This document shows positions 11,541-22,244 of a stretch of DNA of 64,000 nucleotides, piece after piece (within the stretch, counting starts at the first letter, position 1; each line of letters starts with the position of its first letter). Origin of the DNA: Calycina herbarum (Eukaryota; Ascomycota; Leotiomycetes; Helotiales; Pezizellaceae); contig LLEY01000079.1 of the NCBI GenBank assembly GCA_001414485.1, positions 1 to 64,000 on the forward strand, read 5' to 3'. Made by a program: the position numbers and the translations under genes. The notes under the pieces are model-generated. The model saw nothing but the letters and a program-made list of their open reading frames with translations. It had not been told where the DNA came from and did not search any database.

Positions 11541-11726
11541 GAAGGTAGATTAGGTTATACGAATAGCTTGAGGTAATTGATATGGATTATTACTTATCCT
11601 ACTAGGTTTTTAGAATAAACCAGAATCAAGTTTTCAGGTTGTTCTTGCACAGTAGCTTCTTGTTGTCAGTTGTGGCCAAACCCCCACTTGAACAGATTGC
11701 CCCTATTTAGCGACCTACGTGACATT

Positions 11727-11880
11727 ACAAACACTTCACAGTTAATCTATAACCCGTCAATAGATTTGGCTTAAATGGTATTACGGATCTTAATAGCATT
11801 CCTCGACTCATAGATACTGCTTTCTCGGACGCGCTAGCAAAATTTGGCTAGATAAAGCACAACGGAGAATATGAAGACTA
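11727..11880 (+). repeat. Diverged dispersed repeat, copy 2
   Basis: Starts AACACTTCACAGTTAATCT, followed by AACCCGTCAATAGATTTGG, GATCTTA, ACTCATAGAT, GCGCTAGCA and GGAGAATATGA. These blocks align in order with the copy at 13860-14015. Confidence 0.5.
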
Positions 11881-12243
11881 TGTAAGAGGGTTAACTATAA
11901 TTCTATTAGCATTAGATATGAAATAGAAGCTTGTGTTGTCAACTTCAAATAACGATTGTCTTCAAAAGACAGACCATGCAAAACTCTCTCATCAGGTACC
12001 CTGAACCCGGTTCGTCTTTCAAAATATCCCACATCCACCATTCCAGTTTCTCTCTTGCACCCATATCAACACCTCTCCGTTTTTCTAGATTGCCCTATCC
12101 TGACGACTTTCTTAAACACTCTTGCCTGATATCCTACACAAAGTTTGTTTCCAATACCATCCCACTGCATTAAAAATAAACAAGCTTATAACAAATAGGG
12201 ATAGCAGAAATCCAATAAACACACCGTCTCCCCACTTGATTTC

Positions 12244-12633
12244 CTACAGCGAGTTTAGTTTTACCAGCCCATCGTAGATGTATTGGATGAAAAGGATTGA
12301 GACAGATGTCGGTGCCATGATACACCATGAACAGTGTTCTTTTTTGTACATGTCGAATGGACCGGGTTGCGTTTGAGGGTCTGCTATTTGTAAAACCAGA
12401 CAATATCTTTCCCAAAACACCGATTGAGCCACATCGCACCCTATTAACCAATCTTGCCAAGAATAAACCCCGATGGTTGTACGTATGCATGTTAGCATAT
12501 TTTGTCGGTGGTCTTCATGGTTGAAGTTGGGGTCTGCCCAGGATGGCCGTCGCGAACCCCTAGAGTAACCCGACCAGATGGATAGACTTGATATTGTGAA
12601 GTGCATGAAGTAAGACATATCTAGGTAGCGCAC
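12244..12633 (-). other. Unidentified frame, possible gene relic
   Basis: A 129-codon minus-strand frame contains stretches that look protein-like (ADPNFNHEDHRQNMLTCIRT and GVYSWQDWLIGCDVA) with a Trp/Cys-rich middle. It overlaps a frameshifted sister frame at 12170-12490, has no clear start and lies in decayed DNA. I do not recognise the family. A fragment of a broken gene is the most likely reading. Confidence 0.2.
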
Positions 12634-13079
12634 AGCTGATTTTGGATTCGGTAGGATCCAAGGAAAGTCATGTCCCTGGTTATCGATATTTTGGCAGGAG
12701 GCTACAACAACCCGATTCCAACAAGCCTAGTAAACCAGAAGAAACCAGAATTCTCACTTCCGCAATGATGAAGTGAAGTAAGATCAGGTACTCCTATTTT
12801 TCAATCTTTTAAGTTTTCCAGTGGCTTGTTTGCGCATTGTTTATGCCTCGGCGGGCGTTATGGCGATAGTTATTCATGGCGAAACTCCCCTCTCGTTGGG
12901 GGGTTTTGACAGAAAAACAGAGAGCACACTAAGTATATGCCTGATTCCCCGAAAGTGAATGATGTACTAATTAGCTTTCCTGTCGTCCTAGAACTAAATC
13001 GGTACTTCACGAACTAATCTCCTACCAAGGCTAAGTAAGCTTAACCGAGCGGTGTTAAGACTATAATGACCTTGTTCGT

Positions 13080-13660
13080 TGGTCTAACTTTCTAAGTCAA
13101 GTTCTAAAATGACCTAACAAGTTAGAATAACAAGACAGCAGTAATCGAGTTTAGCTCTTTTTACTTACTGGCCACTTAACTACTCTGATACAGAGAGTTG
13201 CGAATTAAGCTTCCTTTTTGTCACTTTTTTTGTAACCCGTGCTTTTTTCTTCCTAGGTTTTTTCCTTATTTATTTTAGAAAATAGAAAACTAAAGTACTC
13301 TTTAAGATATAAGACCTAGCTAAAAAGAACCGCTATATCTTCTTATACCTCCTCTCTATTTATTACTATATCTAAGCAAGTATAATAAGAATAAACTTAG
13401 TAATAGAAAACCCCCTTTTTATAAGAAAATTTTTCATACCCCTGAAAAGTTAAGCAGTCTCTACTAAGACCTTATAAAAATTTAGATATATATAAAAGTA
13501 TCTGTTTTCTTCTTAAAAAGTTTATAGAGTAAGAAAGGGGGTATAGAGCTCTTATTAGCTGTTGTTAGGGATATAATAATATACGTTGTTGTTAAGTAAA
13601 GAGGGAAAGAGTGTCTAGGAAATAAGAAATTTTCTAAAAACGCACGGTTTATAAGCTTAA
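13080..13660. repeat. AT-rich island, RIP-like
   Basis: Very AT-rich DNA dominated by TA dinucleotides and poly-A/T runs, unlike the surrounding sequence and similar in texture to the RIP-degraded block after 58.6 kb. No coding remnant could be read. Probably an old, heavily mutated transposon. Confidence 0.4.
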
Positions 13661-13859
13661 TTCGTAACTCACTGTAGCTTAAAATCATTGAAATATGTGA
13701 TTTCCCCTTCTCCCGAAACTCCAGGCACAAACAATTCAATTACTTTAGAACAATGTTCACTTAGTGATTGATTATTTAAAGGTAGCGGGAAGAATATTTC
13801 TCAATGAATCTTGCGCCCCTTGTAGTTTAACTTGACCGAAATTCCCACCTAGCTTTTCC

Positions 13860-14015
13860 AAACACTTCACAGTTACACTACAACTCGTCGATTAATTTGG
13901 ACTGAACAGTTTGTACTACTCTAATTGATCTTCTTCTACTCATAGATGATGGCTTTTCAAATGCGCTAGCAGAATTGGAACAGAGAAACCATGTTGGAGA
14001 ATGTGAGCTAGGGAC
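13860..14015 (+). repeat. Diverged dispersed repeat, copy 3
   Basis: Starts AACACTTCACAGTTACACT, then CAACTCGTCGATTAATTTGG, GATCTTC, ACTCATAGAT, GCGCTAGCA and GGAGAATGTGA. Best match to the copy at 11727-11880, with spacing conserved over about 150 bp. Confidence 0.5.
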
Positions 14016-14215
14016 TTGACTACGTCTGCGCATACTACAAATAATAGAATTTGGTTTTGCTTATAGTTTAGGATAATCGAAATTGTTTACTGCTAATATT
14101 TCTTTGTGTCTTGGTAAGATTACCAAAGCTAATTGTTTGAGTTCTTACGCTTCCTCTTGTGGGTACCCATGGGTACTATTTCCCAGGTGTCGAGGGGAGA
14201 AGAAACAGATCCGCA

Positions 14216-14340
14216 AGCACTTCACAATTCTTCTACAACCCCGCAATAAATTTCCTCCCAATTCTCAGTATTACTTTCAATGTCCTCTTCCTACTAATTC
14301 ATCAAGTCAGTTGGAATGCGCTAGATAAAGTACACTTGAT
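14216..14340 (+). repeat. Diverged dispersed repeat, copy 4
   Basis: Contains AGCACTTCACAATTCTTCTA, CAACCCCGCAATAAATTTC, an ACTAATTCATCAAG block and GGAATGCGCTAGATAAAG. It is a shorter, diverged relative of the copies at 11.7 and 13.9 kb. Confidence 0.4.
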
Positions 14341-14359
14341 AAGTCACGTCTGATAATAC

Positions 14360-15302
14360 CCATGCAATTCACGAGACTCATCCCACAAATTCAGTTTACA
14401 TTGCAGGTTGGATACAGCAAGGCAGCAAATCTCGGGATTGGGGAGCACGACCCCCTGCAAGGACTGGAGAAAGCACCCAAGCCATGGAGCCTGCTTCTGA
14501 GCATTATAAAGGGTTATCTGGAACTGGAAATAAAAACGATCATGGTGCCGGTTGTTAAGACTTGGGAGACGCCGCTGTAAAAACTTTCATACGCTTTAGT
14601 CACGGGTTTGGCAAGACTACAGATTACCTGGAGCCATGGTGATGCCTCCCTTCGTATCCCTGCCGAAGACCATGTTGGAAATGCCATCAACGACTCGGAG
14701 AAGAAGCTGGTTTGCAGCCAATTGCACGCCCTAGGGTTCATGAAACAGACATAGGCCGACGACAAAAGAATCCTCGACGACCTCTTGGTCCTATGGGAAG
14801 AAGGGATGGAGTTACCAGGTTTGATCGAATCGCCACCGGAAACCACTGCCAATTTGAAGGAGCGCGACGGCTTATTTTCTAAAGCGATGGCCGCTTGGGA
14901 AGCTTTCTACCAAGAATGCCACGGGGTCAAAACTGTAGCCACGAAAAGTAGCATCGCCAGTATGCTCCAGAACCGTCTTGCATCAGATCAGGTTGAACCT
15001 CAAGCTCAGATTCACTCAAGTTCTACAAGCGCTACTATGATGCAATTCCAAACTCAGTCAAGTGTGGACTCCGGGCAAGGAAGCATAATGTGAAAAAGTA
15101 TATGATGTTTTCTCCAAAATGGGTTTGTAAAATGCTTCATTCCAAGGGGGATTGGACTTTGTTTGCTACCCAAGGGAATTGGAGGGTGGGGACTTCGGTT
15201 ATGTATAATTAAATTGGAATTGATGTATCATTTTTTGGTAGGCTTGTTGGTGCTTAATTTGTGAAATAAACAAGATTCCCTAGAAACAAAATAGGTGCTA
15301 GT
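14360..15302. other. Decayed coding-like stretch
   Basis: From about 14400 to 15090 on the plus strand the codon texture is gene-like but switches frame repeatedly. The longest piece (14785-15093) contains KERDGLFSKAMAAWEAFYQE and lacks a recognisable domain. It reads as the remains of a frameshifted gene. 15094-15302 holds nothing I can identify. Confidence 0.2.
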
Positions 15303-16548
15303 TTAACTGAATGAGTTCTGCATTTCTGGAACGAGCAGAAATTTCTTCAAAAGACGCAGCTTGGATTTAGAAATGGGAAACTTTGCATGTCCTTCAAGGA
15401 ATTCACAAAATTCAGAGAGCACACGAGTTTCAATCTGAGAAGTAAATACAGCCATCTGCTGACCGTACCATCGTGTTCGGAAATCAGTCTCTCGCCCCAG
15501 GTACGACGGGAAATTGAAACTTTGAAAGGTGGTAGCCCGGTCGGTGGAAAAGGAGGATTCAGGAACCTGGATTCTGAGAAGAAATGGATTTTGCAATTGC
15601 ACGCTGATGAGCTGTTGGAAAAGTGTGCGGGTTTGACAGTAGTTGACAAAAGCTTCTTGCCGCTGGGGGTGCTGACCATGATAAGGAAGAAGAAGGTCAC
15701 TTGGCAGATGGTATTGTGAGCTCAAATCTGAGTGAGTTAAATGGACTTGCTTTATTGATAAATTGGATATGTCGTTGGGAATCAGAAAAAGTGCGAGCAA
15801 AGTCTAACGTCTACCCTAGGTTTGATTGACCGCGGAGGCTCTGAGGCCGTTTCTTGAAGTGTGTTTGCTCCGACTTTGGTATTTGAATTTGGTTTGCGGT
15901 AAGGGGGCGCATCAAGACCTTTCTTCTCCACCTCCATTTTGATTGCTTGAATTTCAGCCCTGTTTGTTTGCTTCGAACCGTTCGATTGTTGTTTCCTTAC
16001 CGTCATGTTGTCGACAGAGAGGATTTCGGTTTTATTTTCTTCGGCGATTTTGAGGAGGAGTGCAGCGATGTCACTGGGTGTTTGAGATAGCCCACATATG
16101 AAAGCATAAGGGCCACTGGATTTGAAAAAGTTCCGTAGTTTTTGTAATGCGTGGTCATTCTCGTCAAGGAAATCGTATCTTTCTTCGTCTAGTGGTGACC
16201 CTTTTCCATCTGCCATTTATTAGCGCTATAAGCAAGTTCACACACATCCTCTACTGACCCACTACTTGTATCAAGGAGTTACACTCAACGAATGTCCATT
16301 CATGATTGGGACCGAGCTGCCGTTGGATAGCTTCTGGATTCAAGATCAGCCACGATAGTCTTTTCCGACCTTATTGCATACAAAGTCACTCCAGGAGTTC
16401 CGTACCAGTCTTTTCTCTAAGAACCTAGTTTGAGGATGATCAGTTCAGTTCTAGTTGTTGTTAAGCTGAAGTTGCAAACAACTCACCTTATGATTGGAAT
16501 AATTTCCACAAACACAGAGGACTTTAACGGATTGCTGTGATTTCATAA
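15303..16548 (-). pseudogene. FSH1-like serine hydrolase, model broken or incomplete
   Basis: The pieces fit the FSH (family of serine hydrolases) alpha/beta-hydrolase domain. The N terminus starts at the ATG at 16545-16548 with KVLCVCGNYSNHK, in the position of the usual LCLHG strand. A middle piece reads IQRQLGPNHEWTFVECNS. A possible intron (GTCAGT..GGCAG) joins it to DGKGSPLDEERYDFLDE. The nucleophile region is CGLSQTPSD, where GFSQG is typical. The last part, in another frame at 15303-15720, has EGHAKFP in the place of the catalytic His motif. Stops interrupt the frame around 16400 and I could not draw a full splice model. Either several introns were missed or the gene is decaying. Such hydrolases occur in secondary-metabolite clusters, but a link here is only positional. 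Confidence 0.45.
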
Positions 16549-17397
16549 TGCTCGCCAAAAAGAATCCTTAGAAATGAGTTTCTACGCTTTGCAATCATCA
16601 ACTTTTTTCCTGTAACTTTACAACTGTTGGATTTCTAAACCCAACAATGTGCTTCGGCACTCATAGGCTTATTCTGTATTACCTTCCTAAAAGCAAGCAA
16701 CTACTATGTTTATTAGGCTAATTGTTTAACTTCTCTGTGTACGACTCGCACCATGTGAAGTTCTCTTACCTGTTCTCCTTTTTAATCACGTGTTATTTGA
16801 TATTTGAGCAAGATAAAGTTCTTATCTCGAATGATGTTGGTATTTACGTGAATTACTGACCGGTTATATGCTCATAGTCTAAAGAAGAAGGTAATAATAC
16901 TTGGACGTACATATACATGGTGGATAAATCCCGTTTTCGAATCTCTGAGGTTGCGATGTTACGAAAGAGGAAGGAGGCCAGGTTACATTCCAACATTTTA
17001 AAACACATTTGCTTATGTGCCGATAAGACCAGGGCAAATTACCAGGTACTGCTTCCATGCAGTCAGCCTACATATGCACCACCGGTGGATACCGGGGTCC
17101 CCGCGGAAGATTTTCTTTGCAGGCATCCACCAGTAGCCACAATATAAGCGTATGCACATGCACCGTTAGGGCCAGGTCAAACGACTTGTTTTTGCAGGGT
17201 CCGAAGTATCGGTACGGCGAGGTCGCAAACAGGTTCCTTTCCAGAGAGCAGTCACACGACAACGATACGAAGAATCTGTGCCACGAATCGTGGCCCACGA
17301 TTACTGTAGAAATTTTCCGAGAACCTCTTCCCCCGTTGTTGGCGTTTTTTACTTGCACCCGTCCGTTTGAAGTCTTTGTTTTGCATATTTCGAAGCC
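16549..17397. promoter_or_regulatory. Promoter region of the DHA2 transporter with palindromes
   Basis: No gene is visible. About 300 bp before the transporter ATG lie two short perfect palindromes: CCACCGGTGG at 17079-17088 and CGGGGTCCCCG at 17093-17103. They form a GC-rich patch in otherwise mixed sequence and are candidate regulator sites. Confidence 0.35.
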
Positions 17398-19523
17398 ATG
17401 GCAGAACCAGTCCCTGAGATAGTAAAGGATGGGGAGGAGGGAGTACACGTCACGGAAAAGGGAGATTCGACCCGGGAGGGACCGATAGAAGTTGTGAAGG
17501 AAGAAGAGAAACCTGCGGCTACTGGTCAAGAAATTACTTACATGACAGGCTCAAGCTTCTATGTTCTTTTTGTGGCGTATGTACCGCCTCCAAGCCATTT
17601 ATGCAAACATATACATGCCTTTTTGCTGATGATGATGTTCCAATTTGAAGTATTGAAATATGTATCTTCCTCGCCAACATCGAAGTCTCTATTGTGAGCA
17701 CATCTCTGGTGACAATCGCGAATTCATTCGATGGGTTTGACCACACCAGTTGGATCGTCTCGGGATACTTGACCTCGTACACATGTGCGTATATCTTAAC
17801 CATTGAACCTTGGTTGAGAGTAATAAAGAGAAGAACTGATCATTTATCGACAGGTTTTCTCGTTGTTTGGGCGAAAATAGGAGATATTTTTGGTCGAAAA
17901 TGGACTTTGATTTCCTCGATGATAGTCTATATCATTTTTTCCGGTGCTTGTGGTGCTTCGCAGAGCATCTCTCAATTGTATGTACCTTCAATCCATACTC
18001 TGACCGTCAATGATTTCTCTAGCAAGCTTCTTACCTTAGACCCAATTCTAGAATCATATTACGAGTTTTCCAAGGAATCGGTGCTTCTGGTGCCTTTTCT
18101 GTCGCCATCGCTGTGCTATTCCAATTAGTCCCTAAAGCCAAACTTCCCATGTATATGGCAATGACCTTTGCCGTTTCAGCCCTATCGACTGTAGCCGGTC
18201 CACTTTTGGGGGGCCTCATTGATATCAAAACCACATGGCGATGGATTTTTCTGTTCATGTATGTTTCAACTTGACTCTTGCTTGAACAAGTTGTTGACCT
18301 TACTTTAGAGTTCCAGCTGGCGTCGTTTCAATTGGGCTGTTATATTTTGCTATGCCAGCAAAGTTCCCCTATCACCAGAAGAAGAATACAGCTGCGGTGG
18401 AATTAGGTTCACAAGATACAACAATCACTAGCGAAAGGCCCACTATCTTCAATAAATTCCTATCGCTCGGAGCAAGGATCGATTTCGTCGGTTCCTTGTT
18501 GTTACTTGTTGGCTCATTCACACTCCTTACTGCATTGCTCGAAGCCAATGTTAGTTTCAAGTGGTCTTCGGGTGCTATTATCGCTTTACTGGTTGTTGCC
18601 GTGATCTCCTGGGCGGCTTTTTTTGGCTGGGAATGGTATATTACCGGGGCGAATACTCGACAGGAACCTCTCTGTCCTTGGAGCTTTTTCCAAAATCGTG
18701 TGTGGCTGGGTATTTTGATGTATGTTCTTTTTTTCCATCTCATGCCGTATTTATTCGAGCCGTCTCAACTGACCGGTACACCAGGATCGCTTTCTGGAAT
18801 AGTGTCCCTATGATTGCCTTGACTATCGTCCTCCCGCAGAGGTTTCAAGCTGTCAATGGTGATTCCCCTTGGGCTGCTGGAGTCCAACTCCTGGCATTCT
18901 GTGTTGCCGTTCCCATCGGTTCCATTTTGGGTAACGCAGCGGCCAGCATAATAAAAAAGCCAATAATTTACCATCTATGGGTCGTTTCCGCTCTAGAACT
19001 CCTAGGAGTGGGATTGATGTTGAGAATTCCTATCTCGGGGGCCGTGCCAAAAGCTATGATTGGATATCAAATTGTTGCTGGTCTTGGTGCTGGGGCAACC
19101 TTTAGCATAGTTATGCTTGTTACACCCCAGTGTGTGAAGCCACAAGATATTGGTACGTCTTTCCCAAATTATTCGATGCGGATTTCTTTTTGAACTGACG
19201 GATGAAAAGCAACGGCAACGAGCCTTATTACCATGGTTCGCATGATCGGTGCAGCTTTTGGAGTTGCCATATCTGGGAGTATTGTCAACGGAAAAGCAGC
19301 CTCAGAACTCGTGTCCATTATTTCATCGAGTGAGGTGAAACTCATCTTGCAAGATCTTTCTAAAATCTCAACTCTCTCATCTACTCAGCAATTATTAGTT
19401 AGGGAGGTGTTCGGTAAAGCTTATGACATTTTTATGAAGGTCGTTGTTGGCTTGGCGGCAGCACAACTTGTGGCAGTTGGGCTCATTTGGAAAAGGCCTC
19501 AACTTTCGATGGCTGCACATTGA
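17398..19523 (+). CDS. MFS drug:H+ antiporter, DHA2-like
   Basis: A plasma-membrane exporter of the DHA2 (14-helix) type, the class that commonly exports fungal secondary metabolites and confers self-resistance. The ATG at 17398 starts an acidic cytosolic tail. Then come helix 1 (YVLFVA joined to ICIFLANIEVSIVSTSLVTI), WIVSGYL, the loop 2-3 motif GDIFGRKW, RVFQGIGASGAFSVA, and GPLLGGLIDIKTTWRWIF (antiporter motif C). After LPQRFQAVNGDSPWAAGVQLL the last exon begins ATATSLITMVRMIGAAFGVAISGS and ends at 19523. Several introns of about 55-70 bp interrupt the gene, for example the one between SGYLTSYT and GFLVVWAKIGD. It converges tail-to-tail with UstYa C, only 119 bp away. Export of the cluster product is inferred. 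Confidence 0.88.
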
Positions 19524-19642
19524 ACGCAATTGAAGCATGGCCACACTTTGACAAATTCGTTTGAAATTCTTTGGAATTTGCTCTTAATTTGAGTAGAAAT
19601 ATTAGAATATCAGAAATACAAATTTAGAGACTATCAGCACCC

Positions 19643-20768
19643 TCATGGCAGACGCGGAAGCGACTCCTCGTATCCCGGCTCGCCCTTGATTGGCTGAATC
19701 TCAATTATTTCAGCGTCCTCATCAGCTCCCGGCCTATCCAGCTCATCAAAATTCATCAAATCAAAATTTCTTGCCCCAGCCCATTTATCAATCGGGTCCC
19801 ATTTTGCGCATGTGTGTTGAGAATAATCGAAATTTGTTGCATAAAATTTAGCTGGGTACTCCGGGAACTGAGCTGTGTTGTTGATCCAGCGGAAAGTAAC
19901 GAGTGAGAGGTCAGGTTGGCACATCACATGCTCTCTGATATATTCAAGACAATGATCTACAGTAGCATGCGAGTTAGCTGTCATGATCTTCACAGAAAAG
20001 AAAGCCCAGTTTACCCGCGTGTCTTTTTTCGCGGTTCAAGGTTATTTGAGTTTTGCCTTCGTGATAAAATTCCTTATACATCATCTGGTGGACTTTTTTC
20101 TGATCGAATATTAGATGAAGGTTTGAATATGCTCACACAATAACGTTTACTTACCAAACAATGTATCGAGTGATAAACACTGAGTGAAGCGATTCCATAT
20201 TTACCATCTTTGGTATAAATGGAATTCAACCCCAATTCATTCAGATAGTCTCGTGGAATCTTGATATTGTCATCTGAGTCCGTGTTAGTTGAGATTTCCT
20301 ACAAACGTGTTTTACAGCTTACTTTCAAGTAAATTATGCCATGCTTGATCCAATTCTTCTCGTGGCTCACCAACAAACGGGTTATGGTCAAGTTCGGTTG
20401 TAAAACGGCGCTTTTCCCACTGAAGACCTTCTCGGTCTGGTACTTTACGATTCTCAAGTCAGATTTGAGTTCTAGGTCTTTGTGGTAGTTTACCTACGAG
20501 GAAGGTGGGAATGATGATGATGGTGAGGCTTTTCCTCTTTCTTCTGGGGTTTGTTTTGCAGTACAAGCCCAACAAAAATTGTGGTATATACGATTAACAA
20601 CAGAGAGTGGAAGAGCCAGGGCAGAAAATGGCGGCGTAAAGATTGTTTGTGATTATGTCGAGAGGGTGCAACTGAATCGCCGGAGCTCTCAGATAGACGG
20701 GATTCTGCTTCCGAGCCCATGAGGGGTTCTTCGGCCATGTCTTTGTATTCCATTTCAAGTGATTTCAT
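19643..20768 (-). CDS. UstYa-type (DUF3328) oxidase/cyclase C
   Basis: ATG at 20768. Exon 1 encodes a polar tail and one membrane helix (LPWLFHSLLLIVYTTIFVGLVL), followed by a His-rich stretch. Exon 2 reads NRKVPDREGLQWEKR and EELDQAWHNLLE. Exon 3 ends with the first signature, YHSIHCL. A short exon (KKVHQMMYKEFYHEGKTQ) leads to the last exon with the second signature HCLEYIREHVMCQPDLSLVTF, then CAKWDPIDKWA, with the stop at 19643. The C-terminal half matches the Ustilaginoidea-type UstYa subfamily (CxPDxSLVTFxW) better than the other four copies here do. Five exons is usual for that group. The precursor-like peptide gene at 21562-21780 lies 0.8 kb upstream on the same strand. Confidence 0.82.
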
Positions 20769-21561
20769 AATGTCTGGGGCAAAATATCTGCTGGTATTAA
20801 CACGGAGTTTGAGAAAAAAAGCTTTTTGTGATAAGAGACTCGAGGTGAGGTGAGGGGGTGAGAGTCGCCTCCAATTTTCAGTCGGAGCTTATGACTTGTG
20901 TGTCATGCAACTAACTAAGCGAGACCAACGTACTGACACAACCTTGACTTCCTAAATTCTCCAAGAGGCTAGACCAACATTTGAGATAAGAACATGAATG
21001 CAGTCTCTATCACACCACTTTATTACAACGGATCTTGTATCTGCAAGGACTAGGAATAAGCTTGCAGCCGGATGTAATGCTGCGTTACTCTCAATACTCG
21101 CCTCAAATCCAAGCCAAAAATCGAGAACCAGTAGTATTTGAATGCAGGATCTTGAATAACACTTGGGTCCACGGGATCTCGAGTGATTTTAAGGGACCGG
21201 TCACTGATCCTATTGAAGACGATACGAGTGATTTCATGGATAATAAAGGTACTACCCGAAAATATTTGAAGTAACGACACAGAACTATGTTTAGTATTGA
21301 TAGCAATAAGAGAATATCTGAACATCTAGTACATCCTTTATTATCAAATATTCCAAAAACAGCTAGATGATCAATTATTATAGATAGAGATCTTTGTCAC
21401 ATTTATAGCACAGGAAATTCAATTTTTAGAAGTTCTGATCACACAAATTCCCATTGTATTCCTAATCATCCATTTATAACCTGCGTCCACAACTTGGAAC
21501 AAACTCATTTCTTCTGCAAAGGCAGTACCCGCATTATATTGCTCCCAATGGGATTGTTGTC
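20769..21561. other. Intergenic region between UstYa C and the second peptide gene
   Basis: Contains the UstYa C promoter and the 3' flank of the peptide gene. A plus-strand frame at 21035-21274 has no recognisable domain and I do not call it a gene. Confidence 0.25.
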
Positions 21562-21780
21562 CTACTTGGCATTTGCCCATGATACATCAACCTCAGCTGG
21601 GTAGGCGACACTATCGTCCGAATCGCTTGTGGGGGACCCTGTATATATTCTTATCAATTCCGGCGAACCTAGTGATATTTTCTCAGATTCGAGAAAGGGC
21701 GACTTACGAGCTTCATTTGGGAGGACGGCCCCGGCAACGAAGAGTGCCATGAGAGAGACGAGGAGGAATTGGAGTTGCAT
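21562..21780 (-). CDS. Small secreted peptide, candidate RiPP precursor 2
   Basis: ATG at 21780, exon 1 21708-21780, intron 21639-21707 (perfect GTAAGT donor, ATATACAG acceptor, 69 bp, phase 1), exon 2 21562-21638, stop TAG. The spliced product has 49 residues, begins MQLQFLLVSLMALFVAGAV (signal peptide) and has an acidic mature part of about 28 residues containing SDSDDSVAYPAEVDVSW. The intron length is a multiple of three with no stop, so a retained-intron form of 72 residues is also open. The layout (MQL start, phase-1 intron just after the signal peptide, 77-nt second exon) matches the gene at 2139-2356. It lies between two UstYa genes. I propose a RiPP precursor; a small effector is the alternative. 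Confidence 0.55.
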   Translation of the reverse strand: MQLQFLLVSLMALFVAGAVLPNEARKSPFLESEKISLGSPELIRIYTGSPTSDSDDSVAYPAEVDVSWANAK

Positions 21781-22244
21781 AGTGATGGAGATTCTTGGTG
21801 ATGGATTCTTCCAGGTTTATGTAAGTGCGAGGGATTGGATTGAGTTGAGGGTTTGTTATCGAGGAAGAAGTTTTGGAGAAGGTAAACTTATCAAACTCAA
21901 GAAGGTGGAGTGCTAAGCTTCATATGTAAAGTTTGTAGATGAACAGAATCAAATACTCGATCGGAACAATTCTCCTCCTGGGATGACATTGTCTGTTTCC
22001 GGTCGTTGCAATTGTTTGCACTTTGAACCCTGTAATTCAACATGAACAGTACTCGGAAAATGCACGAATTGAGCCTAATACAGGATAAATCCACATGCAG
22101 CTTGTGTGTGAGCTAGCTGCGTTCTCGAATTATAACGTGCGATTCGCTCTCTGCTCCAACTTCTCGTAAGAGAATGTATCATTGTACGGCACAATGACTG
22201 CATCATCTGCACTAAGATATCCGCAACTTGCACACCGCTTCTTT
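21781..22244. other. Promoter of small peptide gene 2
   Basis: Upstream region of the peptide gene and 3' flank of UstYa D. No gene or clear regulatory motif was recognised. Confidence 0.25.
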
